Part shown: piece by piece, positions 1 through 11,314 of the stretch
Layout of the letters: each line of letters begins with the position of its first letter
Position numbering within the stretch: position 1 is the stretch's first letter
DNA from: Ashinkailepas kermadecensis
Taxonomy: Eukaryota; Arthropoda; Thecostraca; Neolepadidae
Length of the DNA stretch: 64,000 nt
Direction of reading: 5' to 3'
Assembly: GCA_034440615.1 (NCBI GenBank)
Contig: JAOTOM010004949.1
Location: forward strand, 495,501-559,500
The notes under the pieces: model-generated
Database searches by the model: none
Told to the model about the DNA's origin: nothing
The model's input: the letters and a program-made list of their open reading frames with translations, nothing else
Made by a program: the position numbers and the translations under genes

Positions 1-565
1 GTTATTGAGCTCGCACAATTCATTCACGCTCTACACTATGCACAAACCTTGGAAATTGAGATATGCGATGGCCTATTGAACGTATATTGCGATAGGAAGA
101 ATAAAATGGCCTGAATGAAAAGCACGGCAACCGGTGGGGATATCATTAGCTGTGTTCATTAAATGACAGCATGCGCCGGCTCAGGGCAAAATTATTGCTA
201 ATTGTGTGCGCAATGATGCAAAATACGGTGCGACAGCTGTGGCTCCTGCTGCACTACCGAGCATCAGCAGTAGTGCAGCAGCCTCTTGCATCGTTTCAAC
301 AATGCAATGTCATCATTTTGTCGGCGTTGTCAGGCCGACTGCTCGGTGCGTCTCCAGCCATGTGCGGTGTGCTGACTCGATGTACCTACCTGGCGTGTCT
401 GCGCTGGTGGTCCATCGCCTCTGACTGTCGAGCGTCGGTACACGGCCGGCAGCCAATACTGGACACCACCCGGCACTACCCAACACTACCGGACACTACC
501 CGACGCTGACGAAGCGCGGCACCGGTCATGTCCGTCCGGCACTGACGTGGAGCCCGCGCTGGCGC
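1..565. other. No gene recognised
   Basis: I see no exon, RNA gene or mobile element here. Composition changes from AT-rich to GC-rich near position 170. Around 466-506 there are about four loose copies of an 11-bp CACTACCCGAC-like motif leading into the larger minisatellite that follows. Confidence 0.5.
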
Positions 566-1120
566 CAGTGCGAAGCTGCGACACTGGACCAGTGGTGGTG
601 TGGAGCTGCGACACCGGACCAGTGGTGGTGTGGAGCTGCGACACCGGACCAGTGACAGTGCGGAGCTGCGACACCGAACCAGCGTCGGTGTGGAGCTGTG
701 ACACCGGACCAGTGGCAGTGTGGAGCTGCGACACCGGACCAGTGGCAGTGTGGAGCTGCGACACCGGACCAGTGACAGTGTGAAGCTGCGACACCGAACC
801 AGCGTCGGTGTGGAGCTGTGACACCGGACCAGTGGCAGTGCGGAGCTGCGACACCGGACCGGTGGCAGTGTGGAGCTGGAACGAAGGAAGGGAGAAAGCG
901 TGTACTTGACACGACCGGGTGGGAGCTGCGACACCGGACCGGTGGCAGTGTGGAGCTGCGACACCGGACCAGTGGCAGTGTGGAGCTGCGACACCGGACC
1001 AGTGACAGTGTGGAGCTGCGACACCGGACCAGTGGCAGTGCGGAGCTGTGACACGGGACCAGCGTCAGTGCGGAGCTGCGACACAGGACCAGTGGCAGTG
1101 CGGAGCTGTGACACGGGATT
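566..1120. repeat. 30-bp minisatellite
   Basis: Tandem array with a 30-bp unit built around GAGCTGCGACACCGGACCAG. It has two blocks (about 566-872 and 926-1120) separated by about 50 bp of unrelated sequence that includes a poly-purine stretch. The units are stop-free in several frames, which creates long artificial reading frames; I do not regard these as genes. Confidence 0.95.
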
Positions 1121-1357
1121 GGTCGCCACTCGCACCGAATGGCACCCGAACGAGCCGATGACGCACGACTGCTCTTTCGATGTAGCGCTCCGTGGACGGA
1201 GGAGCCACCAATTCCACACAACAGGCCGCTGGCCACGCGCGGCACCAACTCCCGCGTCGTTCCGCCCCCTCCCGGCTGGCCACGCTAGCGTAGTGGCCGC
1301 AGTACGCCCCCGTGCGGTGATTCGACTAGACCGGGTTCGGTCGCTCGCGGCACCACT

Positions 1358-1369
1358 GCCATCTAGCGG
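1358..1369 (+). promoter_or_regulatory. CTCF-type insulator motif (candidate)
   Basis: The 12-mer GCCATCTAGCGG fits the core of the insect CTCF consensus as I know it (GCCMYCTAGYGG). It sits at the right edge of a CpG-rich, non-repetitive stretch (about 1,120-1,380). One motif match is weak evidence; there is no second motif in phase with it. Confidence 0.25.
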
Positions 1370-1849
1370 ATGACAGCGGAAGTCAAGTTAGTTAGGGTGG
1401 TTGTTCCCGCATTCGAGTTGCCGTTGATGGGGCCCGTACTTGGTGGGAGAGAAGAGTGGGTTGAGCCAATTAGGTGGCTTCCTTCTCAGTGGACGATTGG
1501 CATATGGCGTCTGGCTTTCCGAGTGGGGTTTTTGAAGTTGAAGTTGCAACCTCTATATCCTCAACAATCTCGGCCGTATTGCTTTACTCCGTTTTAGGTG
1601 TAAGCCGTTTTAGGTGCAACGTCCACCAGTAGAGTTCTGAAATGCCGCAATGTTGGCAAATTAATATCAATTTACATTGCGTATGATAACAATATGCCTT
1701 TCTTTTTATACATGTGATTCGAATTCATGCTGGGGTGGCTTTATGGACCAGAGCCCTATTGCTAAGTAGAACTTGTTGGGTGGACCCCGGCCCTACCACC
1801 CGATCCTTGAATTCCAGTTCAACGGCGGAATTTTGACCGAAAGTTTAAC
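1370..1849. other. No gene recognised
   Basis: Unique-looking sequence of mixed composition. I see no splice-framed exon, no RNA gene and no recognisable element in it. Confidence 0.4.
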
Positions 1850-2029
1850 GTAACATTAACGCACCGACACGGCCGCCCGGTAGCTCGTCCCCGGCCTTAT
1901 CGGGCCGGTTGCCAACTGACTCGTAGTCGGGGGTAAATGCGAGCGCGTGAAGCCACTCGAACCTGTGTCGCCAGGACAGGGGGGCCCAGTGCAGGCCAGC
2001 GCTCTAACAAACTGAGCTACCGGGGCGAC
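1850..2029 (-). mobile_element. tRNA-derived SINE, Ala-like head
   Basis: On the minus strand the element opens with a tRNA-like head: an A-box region TAGCTCAGTTTGTTAGAGC near 2,003-2,021 and a B-box GGTTCGAGTGG near 1,955-1,970. A tRNA-unrelated body follows down to about 1,850. The anticodon arm is degenerate and the sequence continues beyond a tRNA 3' end, so it is a SINE and not a tRNA gene. Its head differs from those of the SINEs at 3,290 and 51,531. Target-site duplications were not found. Confidence 0.65.
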
Positions 2030-2359
2030 AAATGCACAAAGCCAATTTTTTTTGCCTGAGTATTTGGCGACATGCAACCACTGACCGAACTAGGATTACT
2101 GGACGGTTGTTGGGGAGGGGGGGGCGTATTTTGAGGGATGCCGAGAGTCGCTGAGGGCTGAAAACTTCGTTGAGAGGTTAATGGGTCGGACGGGGTGAGG
2201 GTGCGCTGGAGCTTCCCAGCTGGGCGCCTCCCCAACTCAGAGCAGTTACTTCGGTTGGAAACAAATCAAGTGGGGTGTATACTGGAACATGTTGAGAAGG
2301 GCTACGCCCGCATGAATGTGACGCCGCGCCAGGTGGGTCACCTGCGTCAGCCTTGATGA

Positions 2360-3005
2360 CCAGGTGTCGGCCGGTTGCCGCGGTACGGGGTGAGCGCGGC
2401 CGGCGGCGCAGGTTGGGTCGGGTCGTGTCAGGTGGTGTCGGTCTGTCTCGGTGGTGCGGTGTCGGTCTCGGTGGTGCAGTATCGGTCTCCGTGGTGCGGT
2501 GTCGGTCTCGGTGGTGCGGTGTCGGTCTCGGTGGTGCAGTATCGGTCTCCGTGGTGCGGTGTCGGTCTCGGTGGTGCGGTGTCGGTCTCGGTGGTGCAGT
2601 ATCGGTCTCCGTGGTGCGGTGTCGGTCTCGGTGGCCAGGTGTCTGTCTCCGTGGTGCGGTGTCGGTCTCGGTGGTGCGGTGTCGGTCTCGGTGGTGCAGT
2701 ATCGGTCTCCGTGGTGCGGTGTCGGTCTCGGTGGTGCGGTGTCGGTCTCGGTGGTGCAGTATCGGTCTCCGTGGTGCGGTGTCGGTCTCGGTGGTGTGGT
2801 GTCGGTCTCGGTGGTGCAGTATCGGTCTCCGTGGTGCGGTGTCGGTCTCGGTGGCCAGGTGTCTGTCTCCGTGGTGCGGTGTCGGTCTCGGTGGCCAGGT
2901 GTCGGCCGGTTGCCGCGGTACGGGGTGAGGTGTCGGTCTCGGTGGCCAGGTGGCGGTCTCGGTGGCCAGGTGTCGGCCGGTTGCCGCGGTACGGGGTGAG
3001 CGCGG
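2360..3005. repeat. 20-bp/60-bp higher-order minisatellite
   Basis: The basic unit is about 20 bp (GGTGGTGCGGTGTCGGTCTC). Three variants alternate as a 60-bp higher-order unit, clear at 2,461-2,640 and 2,701-2,870. A different 34-bp block, containing GGCCGGTTGCCGCGGTACGG followed by GGTGAG, occurs at the left edge (about 2,366-2,396) and twice at the right edge (about 2,900-2,930 and 2,968-3,000). The array therefore expanded inside a duplicated non-repeat segment. On the plus strand each 34-bp block ends in a plausible 5' splice site, GGG|GTGAGC (one copy has GTGAGG). Confidence 0.9.
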
Positions 3006-3289
3006 GCCGCGCCAACAGCGGCGGCGCGTCCGCCAATATATGCGGCGTCAGGCAGGTCGTGCCGTCCGCCGTGGCGACCTCGGGCACACGGCGCACGCGG
3101 CGGCCGTGGTCACGCAGGCGATGTGTTTGATGCGCCGGCCGCGCCGCCATACAAACTGGTGTACCGCCACACACGGAGCCGACCCACCTGATCACCTGGT
3201 GTACCGTCACACACCGACGGCGGCGCCGACCCACCTATCACCTGATTTACCATCACATTACTCTTTGCTGCCACTCCACGGTCGTTTGT

Positions 3290-3456
3290 AGTTATTGTTA
3301 TTGTTTTTTTTTACGACACGTCGACCGTTGAGTCATATAGCGTCGCCAATCTCTCACGCCGATTGGTCGCGGGCGAAGAGTAGCGACAGGTGAGACTCGA
3401 ACCCACAACCTTTCGATTGTGAGACGAGCATGTTACCCCTAGACCACTCGTCCCCG
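3290..3456 (-). mobile_element. tRNA-derived SINE (family A), copy 1
   Basis: Minus-strand SINE. The tRNA-like head begins at about 3,455 with GACGAGTGGTCTAGGGG (A-box region), and has the B-box GGTTCGAGTCTC. The body includes GACCAATCGGCGTGAGAG, and the A-rich tail is near 3,300. It is bounded by a perfect 13-bp target-site duplication, CACGGTCGTTTGT, at 3,277-3,289 and 3,457-3,469. That proves retroposition and fixes both ends. Confidence 0.93.
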
Positions 3457-3717
3457 CACGGTCGTTTGTGTGCTGCGAGATTTCCGAGTTGGCGTCGCAT
3501 GGCTCTGGCCGGACGGCGGAGCCACGTCGTGTCGACCACCAGTCTAGCAAGCACGATCCAGTAGCGCACCCATCACCCATTCACTCCTCAAGGACGTCAC
3601 ACGACACAAAACTAGAGGATAATGTATCTGTCCACTCTCGAATACATACAGAAACGTGCAACGCAACACACAGTAACCAGAGTGCGGCATGTAGGTCCGG
3701 TAACAGCCGCAGAGCTG

Positions 3718-3900
3718 GGCACAGCCGAGCCGCGAGCTCGGGCCGAGCCACGACGAGCCAAAGCCGAGCCACGAGCCCCAGCCGAGCCACGAGCCCCAGC
3801 CAAACCACGACGAGCACTAGCTGAGCCACAACGAGCCCCAGCCAGGCCACGAGTCCCAGTCAAGCCACGAGCCCCAACCGAGCCACGAGTTCCAGAGCAT
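3718..3900. repeat. 18-bp minisatellite
   Basis: Degenerate tandem units of roughly 18 bp around GAGCCACGAGCCCCAGCC. The array is open in several frames on both strands; the alternating Leu/Val-rich minus-strand reading is a repeat artefact and not a membrane protein. Confidence 0.85.
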
Positions 3901-4977
3901 ACCAGGTATGCAGACAGCAAGGCCAGCACCTGTCACGTTATGTTTTCACGGCGATAGTGAAGCCGCCACGCTGACGGAAATTGTCGTCCAGTCATCGCGA
4001 GGCAGTCATAAAACACAGCAACCGATCTTCACCGCATAGAAAGCAATGGGATATGATAGGCGTGCAATAATTTCCGACCAATATTGACGACCCTGTCACC
4101 GCGAACGCTTCGCATGCAGAATCCGAGCGATAGTCACTGACGGTGCCTCGGACCGTGAGATCGGAATCCCAGAAGCACGCCTGATGTCAATAATTTGCTG
4201 TTTTGTACCGAGAAACCCAAACGTGGCAACACACATACATTTGTAAAATAAGGGTGGGTGGCGCTGCCTGAACGGTAAAATGTCCCTGATCACAACCACG
4301 TGAAGTTGGTAAATTTTCACCGACGAGCACAGGCCATGGACCATGGATCGGACACGCCCACGTGGAGCGGGCGGTGGTCAGTTGCCAACCCAGAGGAGGC
4401 GGCGACACTTACCGTGTACTTCGGCGCCAGGCTGGCACAGGCACAGCGGTGGTGCTACCGTCCGAACACCACAGTGGACGGCTGGTGCGCCGGCCGCCGC
4501 CGAGACACCGCACACCGGCAACACACCACAGTGAACAGCTGGTACGCCCGCCCGCCGCCGAGACACCATACACCGGCAGCACACCGCGCGGCGCGCGTGC
4601 AGGTATCCACACATCCTGCAGGCTGTGGCGTCACCTCCACGACCGTCTCACTTTACTCGGCGGCCGCAGCTAGTCGTTTCACCAGGAGAGACTCGCACTC
4701 CTCGCACGCACATCACGCTAGACATTGCATTTGGCGCTGCAGGTCGAGTTTTGCCGTACCGTCAGCTTCCGTCCTGCTAGGTCCGTAAGCGTCAGTCACT
4801 TCTTGCCATCCGGCCTTCCTCGCTGCTTGCCACACACATCTCACCATCTCGCTGTCTGTGTCTGGCAAACCACTATCGCGCTGTTGGTCACAGCTTCCCG
4901 CCGTCTCACGGCCCCCTCTCGCGTCAATTCCCGCCGTCTCACCGTCGCGAGCGCGACATCCACGCCCACGGCAGTCG
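3901..4977. other. GC-rich stretch with a 58-bp duplication
   Basis: There is no assignable gene. At about 4,466-4,590 a 58-bp segment (GGCTGGTGCGCCGGCCGCCG start) is tandemly duplicated. On the minus strand a strong 5' splice-site match, ACACG|GTAAGT, lies at about 4,406-4,412. The reading frame before it is short and I cannot assign a protein, so I leave it unannotated. Confidence 0.4.
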
Positions 4978-5325
4978 CGCGGCAGCCTGGTCACCTGGTC
5001 ACCGCGGCAGCCTGGTCACCTGGTCACCGCGGCAGCCTGGTCACCTGGTCACCGCCGCAGCCTGGTCACCTCGTCACCGCGGCAGCCTGGTCACCTGGTC
5101 ACCTCCGCAGCCTGGTCACCTGGTCACCGCGGCAGCCTGGTCACCTGGTCACCTCGTCACCGCGGCAGCCTGGTCACCTGGTCACCTCCGCAGCCTGGTC
5201 ACCTGGTCACCGCCGCAGCCTGGTCACCTGGTCACCTCGTCACCGCGGCAGCCTGGTCACCTGGTCACCTCCGCAGCCTGGTCACCTGGTCACCTCCGCA
5301 GCCTGGTCACCTCGTCACCGCCGCG
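4978..5325. repeat. 25-bp minisatellite
   Basis: Tandem units of about 25 bp (GCAGCCTGGTCACCTGGTCA core), some extended by about 10 bp with an extra TCACC. Each unit holds one or two palindromic GGTCACC/GGTGACC cores, so single strands could fold at every unit. Confidence 0.93.
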
Positions 5326-6174
5326 GCCCCGACACACTCCCACACGGTCGTCGTTAGTGCTGATGAGAAGCCCCTCTACCATGGTGTGTTAGTGCTGCAC
5401 CGTCACAGGCGATGGCGACGCCGGCTGCTGTCGGCCGGCACTGCAGCCACGCACATCACCGAGCTCGCCCTCAGGGCACGCGTCCACACGAGTGTCTCGG
5501 AACGGAGCTACGGGCCGCCACCGCCGCTGGCAGTCGTCAGGTTGAGCCGGGTCGGGTCGGACGCGCTGAGGCGGCGCAGCAGCACCGCGATGGGCCATCG
5601 CGGTGACGTAGTCACGTCACAGGTCTCCGCACCAGGTAACGCCTCGGCCACATGACCGAATTTAATCGACTTAACTGGACGTCACAGCACGCAAATCGAC
5701 GTATCCCTGCCCGAAGCGCAGCTGTCTTGAATAGTACATGCAGGGTAGACCCGGACGCTAAATAAGCAGGGGATAGTGATGTATATAGCCAGTGCAATAC
5801 CGATAAACGAAGTACCATGTCATCCGGATATCCATCTTCTCAGAAGCTACAGCCTGCACACGACCGATGCCTATTCATTCCACAGCATCCGACGCAATAT
5901 ACAGACTGACGGAGGAGCAATTTGCCCCTCTCCATCATGCTTAGCACTTGGGCACTTGGCGACGATTTGCCGACGTTATAGTTGTTGATGCCGCCAAGAG
6001 ATGTCGCTCACCCCTGTGATTCGATCTGACTGGTACGCAGGGTGAAGTAGTAGGCGGCGCGCATCAGCAAAACGATAGCAGCCAAGAAAGCGCCTGTGAC
6101 CATCGCAGGGTGTCAGCGGTGACGGGAACACTCGACCCCCACAGCAAGCAACGGCCAGCTCAGTGGATATACCG
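5326..6174. other. No gene assigned
   Basis: The first 300 bp are GC-rich and open in two frames on opposite strands. Neither reading resembles a family I know, and splice-site support is poor. From about 5,650 the sequence is ordinary and I see nothing in it. Confidence 0.35.
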
Positions 6175-7205
6175 TACATCATAGCCAACACAGCCAACGT
6201 ACAGTCCAGCATACAGACAACCCAGCGAGCGTACAGTCCAGCATGCAGGCAACCCAGCGACCGTACAATCTAGCATACAGACACCACAGTGAAAGTACAT
6301 TCTAGCACACAGACAACCCAGCGAACATACAGTCTGGGAAGCAGTCTAGTAAACAGACAATCCAGCAAACATACGCTAGCAGACAGGCTAGCATACAGAC
6401 AACACAACATACAGCCGTGCATACAGACAACACATCGAACATACAATCCGGTATACAAACACACAGAACGTACAGTCTGGCATACAGACAGTCCTCGATA
6501 GTATGAATAATGAGTAATGCAAAGAAAACAAATTGTGCGTGGATGATGTCAAATGTAAACGTTCTACCTGAAAAGGTCTTCATCAACAAAATAAAGAATG
6601 CAGTCATCGATAGACAACCCAGAGGCACTCAGGCCTCGATAGACAGCCCAGCGACACTCAGGCCTCGATAGACAACCCAGCGACACGCAGACCCTCGGTA
6701 GACAACCCAGCGACACTCAGGCCTCGATAGACAACCCAGCGACACTCAGGCCTCGATAGACAACCCAGCGACACGCAGACCCTCGGTAGACAACCCAGCG
6801 ACACTCAGGCCTCGATAGACAACCCAGCGACACGCAGACCCTCGGTAGACAACCCAGCGACACTCAGGCCTCGATAGACAACCCAGCGACACTCAGGCCC
6901 TCGGTAGACAACCCAGCGACACTCAGGCCTCGATAGACAACCCAGCGACTCTCAGGCCTCGATAGACAACCCAGCGACACTCAGGCCTCGATAGACAACC
7001 CAGCGACACGCAGACCCTCGGTAGACAACCCAGCGACACTCGGGCCTCGATAGAAAACCCAGCGACACGCAGACCCTCGGTAGACAACCCAGCGACACTC
7101 AGGCCTCGATAGACAACCCAGCGACACTCAGGCCCTCGATAAACAACCCCTCAGGCTCTCAATAAACAACCCAGCGACACTCAGGCCCTCGATAGACGGC
7201 CCGGC
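6175..7205. repeat. 29-33-bp minisatellite in two blocks
   Basis: The left block (about 6,175-6,490) is an old, diverged array of AGCATACAGACAACCCAGCG-like units. The right block (about 6,605-7,205) is a young, regular array of a 29-30-bp unit, GATAGACAACCCAGCGACAC plus CAGGCCTC. Both share the core AGACAACCCAGCGA, so they are one family at two ages. They are separated by about 110 bp of unrelated AT-rich sequence. Confidence 0.92.
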
Positions 7206-7309
7206 GACACTCATGCTCTTGATAGTTGGTCAGGTCATCCGTTGGTCAAGGACACCGACGCGCAATAACGCAGCACATCGGGCCATGCCAAGCGGCTCGC
7301 TCATCCCCG

Positions 7310-7590
7310 TGCCATTAGGTGTGCAATGTGCACCACACATGTGCAAAGTGCACCATACAGGTATGAAATATGCACCCTACAGGTGTGCAATGTGCACTCT
7401 ACAGGTGTGTAATGAACACCGTATATGTATGCAATGTGTTCGATGCAGGTGTCTAATGTGCGCCATATATGTGCAAGGTGCACCATACAGGTATGAAATG
7501 TGCACCCTGAAGGTGTGCAATGTGCTCCATACAGGTGTGCAATGTGCACCATATCGGTGTGTAATGAGGACCCTGAAGGTGTACAATCCA
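7310..7590. repeat. 22-23-bp minisatellite
   Basis: Diverged tandem units of about 22-23 bp around GTGCAATGTGCACCATACAG. Each unit contains the palindrome TGTGCACA or a variant of it. It is open in three minus-strand frames, an artefact of the repeat. Confidence 0.85.
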
Positions 7591-9433
7591 ACCTCAATCC
7601 AAACTAAGTAAGTGTAGGACCAGTTACCTCATACAACCCTACGCGTAGCTTCCTAATCATTCTAAGGTCATGTCATCTAACCTTCTGAAGCTTTAGCATT
7701 CGGTTCATGGTGTAGCATGCAAGAAATGATCTCAACGACTTTGACTCGGGATCTTTTGTACAGTTCTCTGGGAACTTACAACCGTGTCCACAAGCACGAA
7801 TAGTAGGATACTAGAATTAAACGAAATGTGGCTACACGGGAACTCCATGTGCGAAACCCCCCTCCCCCCCCAAAACCCTTATTATCTCACTCTTTACCTT
7901 TTATTCGAATCCGAGTGTCAAAAAAATACCAAATGGTGAAAATATCGATGCTGTGAGTTAATTTAAAATCCGAGCATCAAAGAATTTCAATGCTTCAAAA
8001 TCCAGATATTTAAGTCCAAGTTTGACCCTCAAACACCCAAAGCTCGAAATCAAAACTCCGAAATCAGCCGAATACGGCCAGACAACGATCACGATGAAGC
8101 AGACATTATCCCGTATTGCCGTGCGGAGTACGCCGTGAAGCTTCCAAAACTCGGTACAAAAGAGCATAACCATCTGAGTATCTCAGACTAGGACGGCTAC
8201 ATACTACCACCCGTCCTCCACCGTTTTAACATCCATGTGTTTTATGCAATCCAGGCGATACGGAGGTATGCATCCACCAACTCGATAGGCCGAGCCTCGA
8301 CCCCCCCCCCCGTTCCCCAGAACGCCAATTTCTGGGAGTATCGTGATTATAGTCGGTACCCAAGCCAGCATTAGAGGCTCGGACACATCAAATTATACAA
8401 TTTCGCACGGCATTGTCGGGACTCGGTCGGAATTGCATACATTCCAGAGTTGTCTGCTTTATCGCCTGCACCTTCCACCCATTCGAAGGCTTTGACGCAT
8501 CCGGGACTTCGACGCTTTAGTGGTTTGATGGCTTCAAGCTTTGGAAGCTTTTCAGAAAGCAGAGGTTTGAAATCATGATGGCTTCGAAGCACAGACGCTT
8601 TTGAAATTGTTTTAACATTTGGGTTTTAAGAAGCTGGGTTTATGAATTCCACCAGTAGGTGGCTGCCGTCCACAATTTTGGTTTTGAAACAAACGGGAAT
8701 GTGAGCAGTTCGTGAAATTCAGTGCATTGAGGAATTCGGGGCCAGAGTCTCTGGGGGTTCTTACTTTGAATCAACGAGATTACTAGAATGAAATTAAAAC
8801 AGCAATAACAGCAGACCTGGGAGATTTCATGAAAAAAAAGCTTGTGCTAGTTCAGATTAGCGTAGCACAGTTTTACTTCCCAGGTGGAAGAAGAAGAAGG
8901 CAACTTTCTGGAGACGTGTTTCGGATGACCCGAATCCAGCACATTATTTTTTTCCGGCCCTGGTTCCGAACCGTATCACACTGCCGATACAATCACTCGG
9001 CGTTGGTGTCTCATACCGTGGCGTCGTGGGCAGAGCAATAAAGTCCACATCATCTACGAGACAACGTTCGCCCTGATCTAAGAGACAAGGTTCGCCCCAT
9101 CTATAAAACTCGACATACGGCCTATTCGGTCAGAACATATGACCTAATCCAACCAGGGTCGGTAAAAACTGGACAAAACTAGCTTTAGCCATGACAGCAG
9201 CTAACAATTGCTTAAGCGGGTTAAAACCTGCTAGGTTGGCTAAAACTCGAAATACTGTTTGTGGAGTTAATTTTTGTACTGTGAAATTGAAGTCGGATCT
9301 ACAGAAAAACGAATGTATTAGAACTTGCTACATCTAAAGTAACCTGAAGTAAACCAATTTCTCATTCTGCTAAGCTAAGTCGTAAAATGTTCTTTAAAAT
9401 ATTTACCTGAAATATCATGCAATGAATGTAATG
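7591..9433. other. Intergenic, no gene recognised
   Basis: AT-rich unique-looking sequence with a poly-C tract near 7,860-7,870 and another near 8,300. I see no exon with splice sites and no recognisable transposon protein. Confidence 0.4.
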
Positions 9434-9600
9434 TTGGTTGGTTGGTTATTAGTTTTACGACACGTCGACCGTTGAGTCACATAACGTCGCCAATCTCTCA
9501 CGCCGATTGGTCGCGGGCGAAGAGTAGCGACAGGTGAGACTCGAACCCACAATCTTTCGATTGTGAGACGAGTATCTTACCCCTATACCACTCGTCCCCG
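9434..9600 (-). mobile_element. tRNA-derived SINE (family A), copy 2
   Basis: Same head, body and tail as the copy at 3,290, here ending in the tail motif GGTTGGTTATTAG on the plus strand. It is flanked by a 13-bp target-site duplication with one mismatch, AATGAATGTAATG at 9,421-9,433 and AATGAACGTAATG at 9,601-9,613. Confidence 0.92.
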
Positions 9601-9781
9601 AATGAACGTAATGCGTTCCCGCGTTTATAGCTCTTCACTACCATGACTTTCCGTATAACTGAACTTAAAATTACAATCGTTTTACTGCGTAGAATAATAG
9701 GTAACTAGTAGGGAGTAAGAGCAGTCGGCGGTTGACCTTGACCGCGCGCGGTCGGTTGCGGTCCCGGTGATGTCAGCTGAG

Positions 9782-9846
9782 TGAGCCGGCTGCCGGAGGG
9801 CTGCCGGAGGGCTGCCGGAGGGCTGCCGGAGGGCTGCCGGAGGGCG
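9782..9846. repeat. 11-bp minisatellite
   Basis: About six near-perfect copies of GCCGGAGGGCT in a CpG-rich stretch (9,730-9,890) just upstream of the candidate start codon at 9,887. Confidence 0.9.
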
Positions 9847-9886
9847 CGCGAGGCCGCTCGCCCGTCTGTGTCAGTGAGCGTAAGAC

Positions 9887-9995
9887 ATGGCAAGTGAGGC
9901 ATCCTCGATGTCGGATATCGAGGTCGAGTTCGGTGACGTGCAATCAGCTATTGATGATAGGACAGAGAGTGAAAGCAGCAGAGGGCGAAAAAGAG
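9887..9995 (+). CDS. Candidate first coding exon, product unknown
   Basis: An ATG at 9,887 opens a short reading frame rich in Ser, Glu and Asp (MASEASSMSDIEVEFGD), ending in a basic RGRKR patch. A plausible 5' splice site, AGAG|GTGTGT, closes it at 9,995/9,996 in phase 1. The stretch just upstream is CpG-rich, as many first exons are. I do not recognise the protein and found no second exon. It could be chance. Confidence 0.25.
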
Positions 9996-10938
9996 GTGTG
10001 TCAGTGATGGATGTAATCTCTGGATATGGAGAAAGTCTTCAATATATAAATTTTCACTGCTACCTTCCAACACGACGATTTTATGCATCAGGAAAGTGCT
10101 CGATGATTCATTTTGCGAGAATTGCGGAGAGGTAGAAACAATAGAACATCTATGTTTGCGTGTCATTCAGTGAGGATATTTTGCCCCCCAAAAAATGTGA
10201 TGAGTTAAATCAAGCAGGAAACGAAGATGAGGTCATTGATTTAAACGACAACAACGTGTTGTGTGGGTGAACTAGTTATGCAGAAGTCACAAATCTTAGC
10301 ATATGATTAGCAAAATAGTTTAGTGTTCGTCAACGTGGCTGGGGGAAGACTTTCGTATACAACATTACACAAATCGAGTAATCAAAATGAGAAACATTAA
10401 GAAGCCTATGGCTCGAAAAAAACGAAAGCAGAAAAGCTTAAGAGAAATGGGAACGATTGGAAAATCTATGGGCGTGACGTCACGCTGTCTGTTGTTTATC
10501 TTATATTTAATATGATATGATACTATGATGCATTCGAGCTCATTCATGCCCAGTGGTATCGAATACATATTTGTGTGCAATGACAAGGGGTGGGTTGGTG
10601 GGGGCAAGGGCAAGACGATAACACGAGTTGTAGGAGTTTAGGGAACATGCATAGTGCTGTGGGTTGATTTATGTGTGAAGCGTGATGGAGCGCTTCACAA
10701 GGATTGTCTTGTGGTCCACAACAATCTTCGGCTCCGGAACAACTCTAAAGCTGGCTCGAGACGTGGATCGGAAGTACTGGGGACATTCCGAATGAATCTA
10801 GTGGGATGCCTGTTGTCTTTGTGAGATGTTGCAAGATACATTTTCTACCGATATTATTAATGCGTATGATCTGTAGTGAGACATATTGGCGCTTGGACAC
10901 GCCACGCGTAACCCCGTATATAAATGTAGAAACAATAT
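9996..10938. other. Intergenic, no gene recognised
   Basis: AT-rich sequence with no recognisable coding, RNA or transposon signal. Confidence 0.4.
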
Positions 10939-10950
10939 CGGAGGCGATTT

Positions 10951-11113
10951 GGTTGGTTATTGGTTTTACGACACGTCGACCGTTGAGTCATGTAGCGTCG
11001 CCAATCTCTCACGCCGATTGGTCGCGGGCGAAGAGTAGCGACAGGTGAGACTCGAACCCACAACCTTTCGATGGTGAGACGAGCATCTTACCCCTAGACC
11101 ACTCGTCCCCGTT
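10951..11113 (-). mobile_element. tRNA-derived SINE (family A), copy 3
   Basis: Third copy of family A. It is bounded by a perfect 12-bp target-site duplication, CGGAGGCGATTT, at 10,939-10,950 and 11,114-11,125. It lies about 200 bp beyond the donor of PIP4P exon 4, so it probably sits in PIP4P intron 4. Confidence 0.93.
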
Positions 11114-11314
11114 CGGAGGCGATTTAAGTGAAATCTGTGTTAGATCTGTGTCATTCGCCACCCAGCTGCCGGAATTTGAGAACACTGCCCGACAAGAGTG
11201 GCCAATTCCATCTTTGGCTGGACGTCAGATGCAAATAATAACCAACAACTTCCCAGCAAGCATAACATGGAGACGAGGCACGAGCACGGCCCGGCCGGCC
11301 ACACTGGCACCCAC

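Noticed and set aside
3290..3456. tRNA genes at 2,029, 3,455, 9,600, 11,113, 51,711 and 55,640
   Set aside because: A- and B-boxes are present but the cloverleaf arms are degenerate, the bodies continue past a tRNA 3' end, and target-site duplications show SINEs.
3581..3850. Leu/Val-rich minus-strand frame considered as the missing PIP4P second membrane exon
   Set aside because: The hydrophobic run is a translation of the 18-bp array and lacks the family's residues after the helix.
5330..5655. Open frames on both strands in a GC-rich stretch
   Set aside because: No recognisable domain; long open frames are expected from composition next to a stop-free minisatellite.
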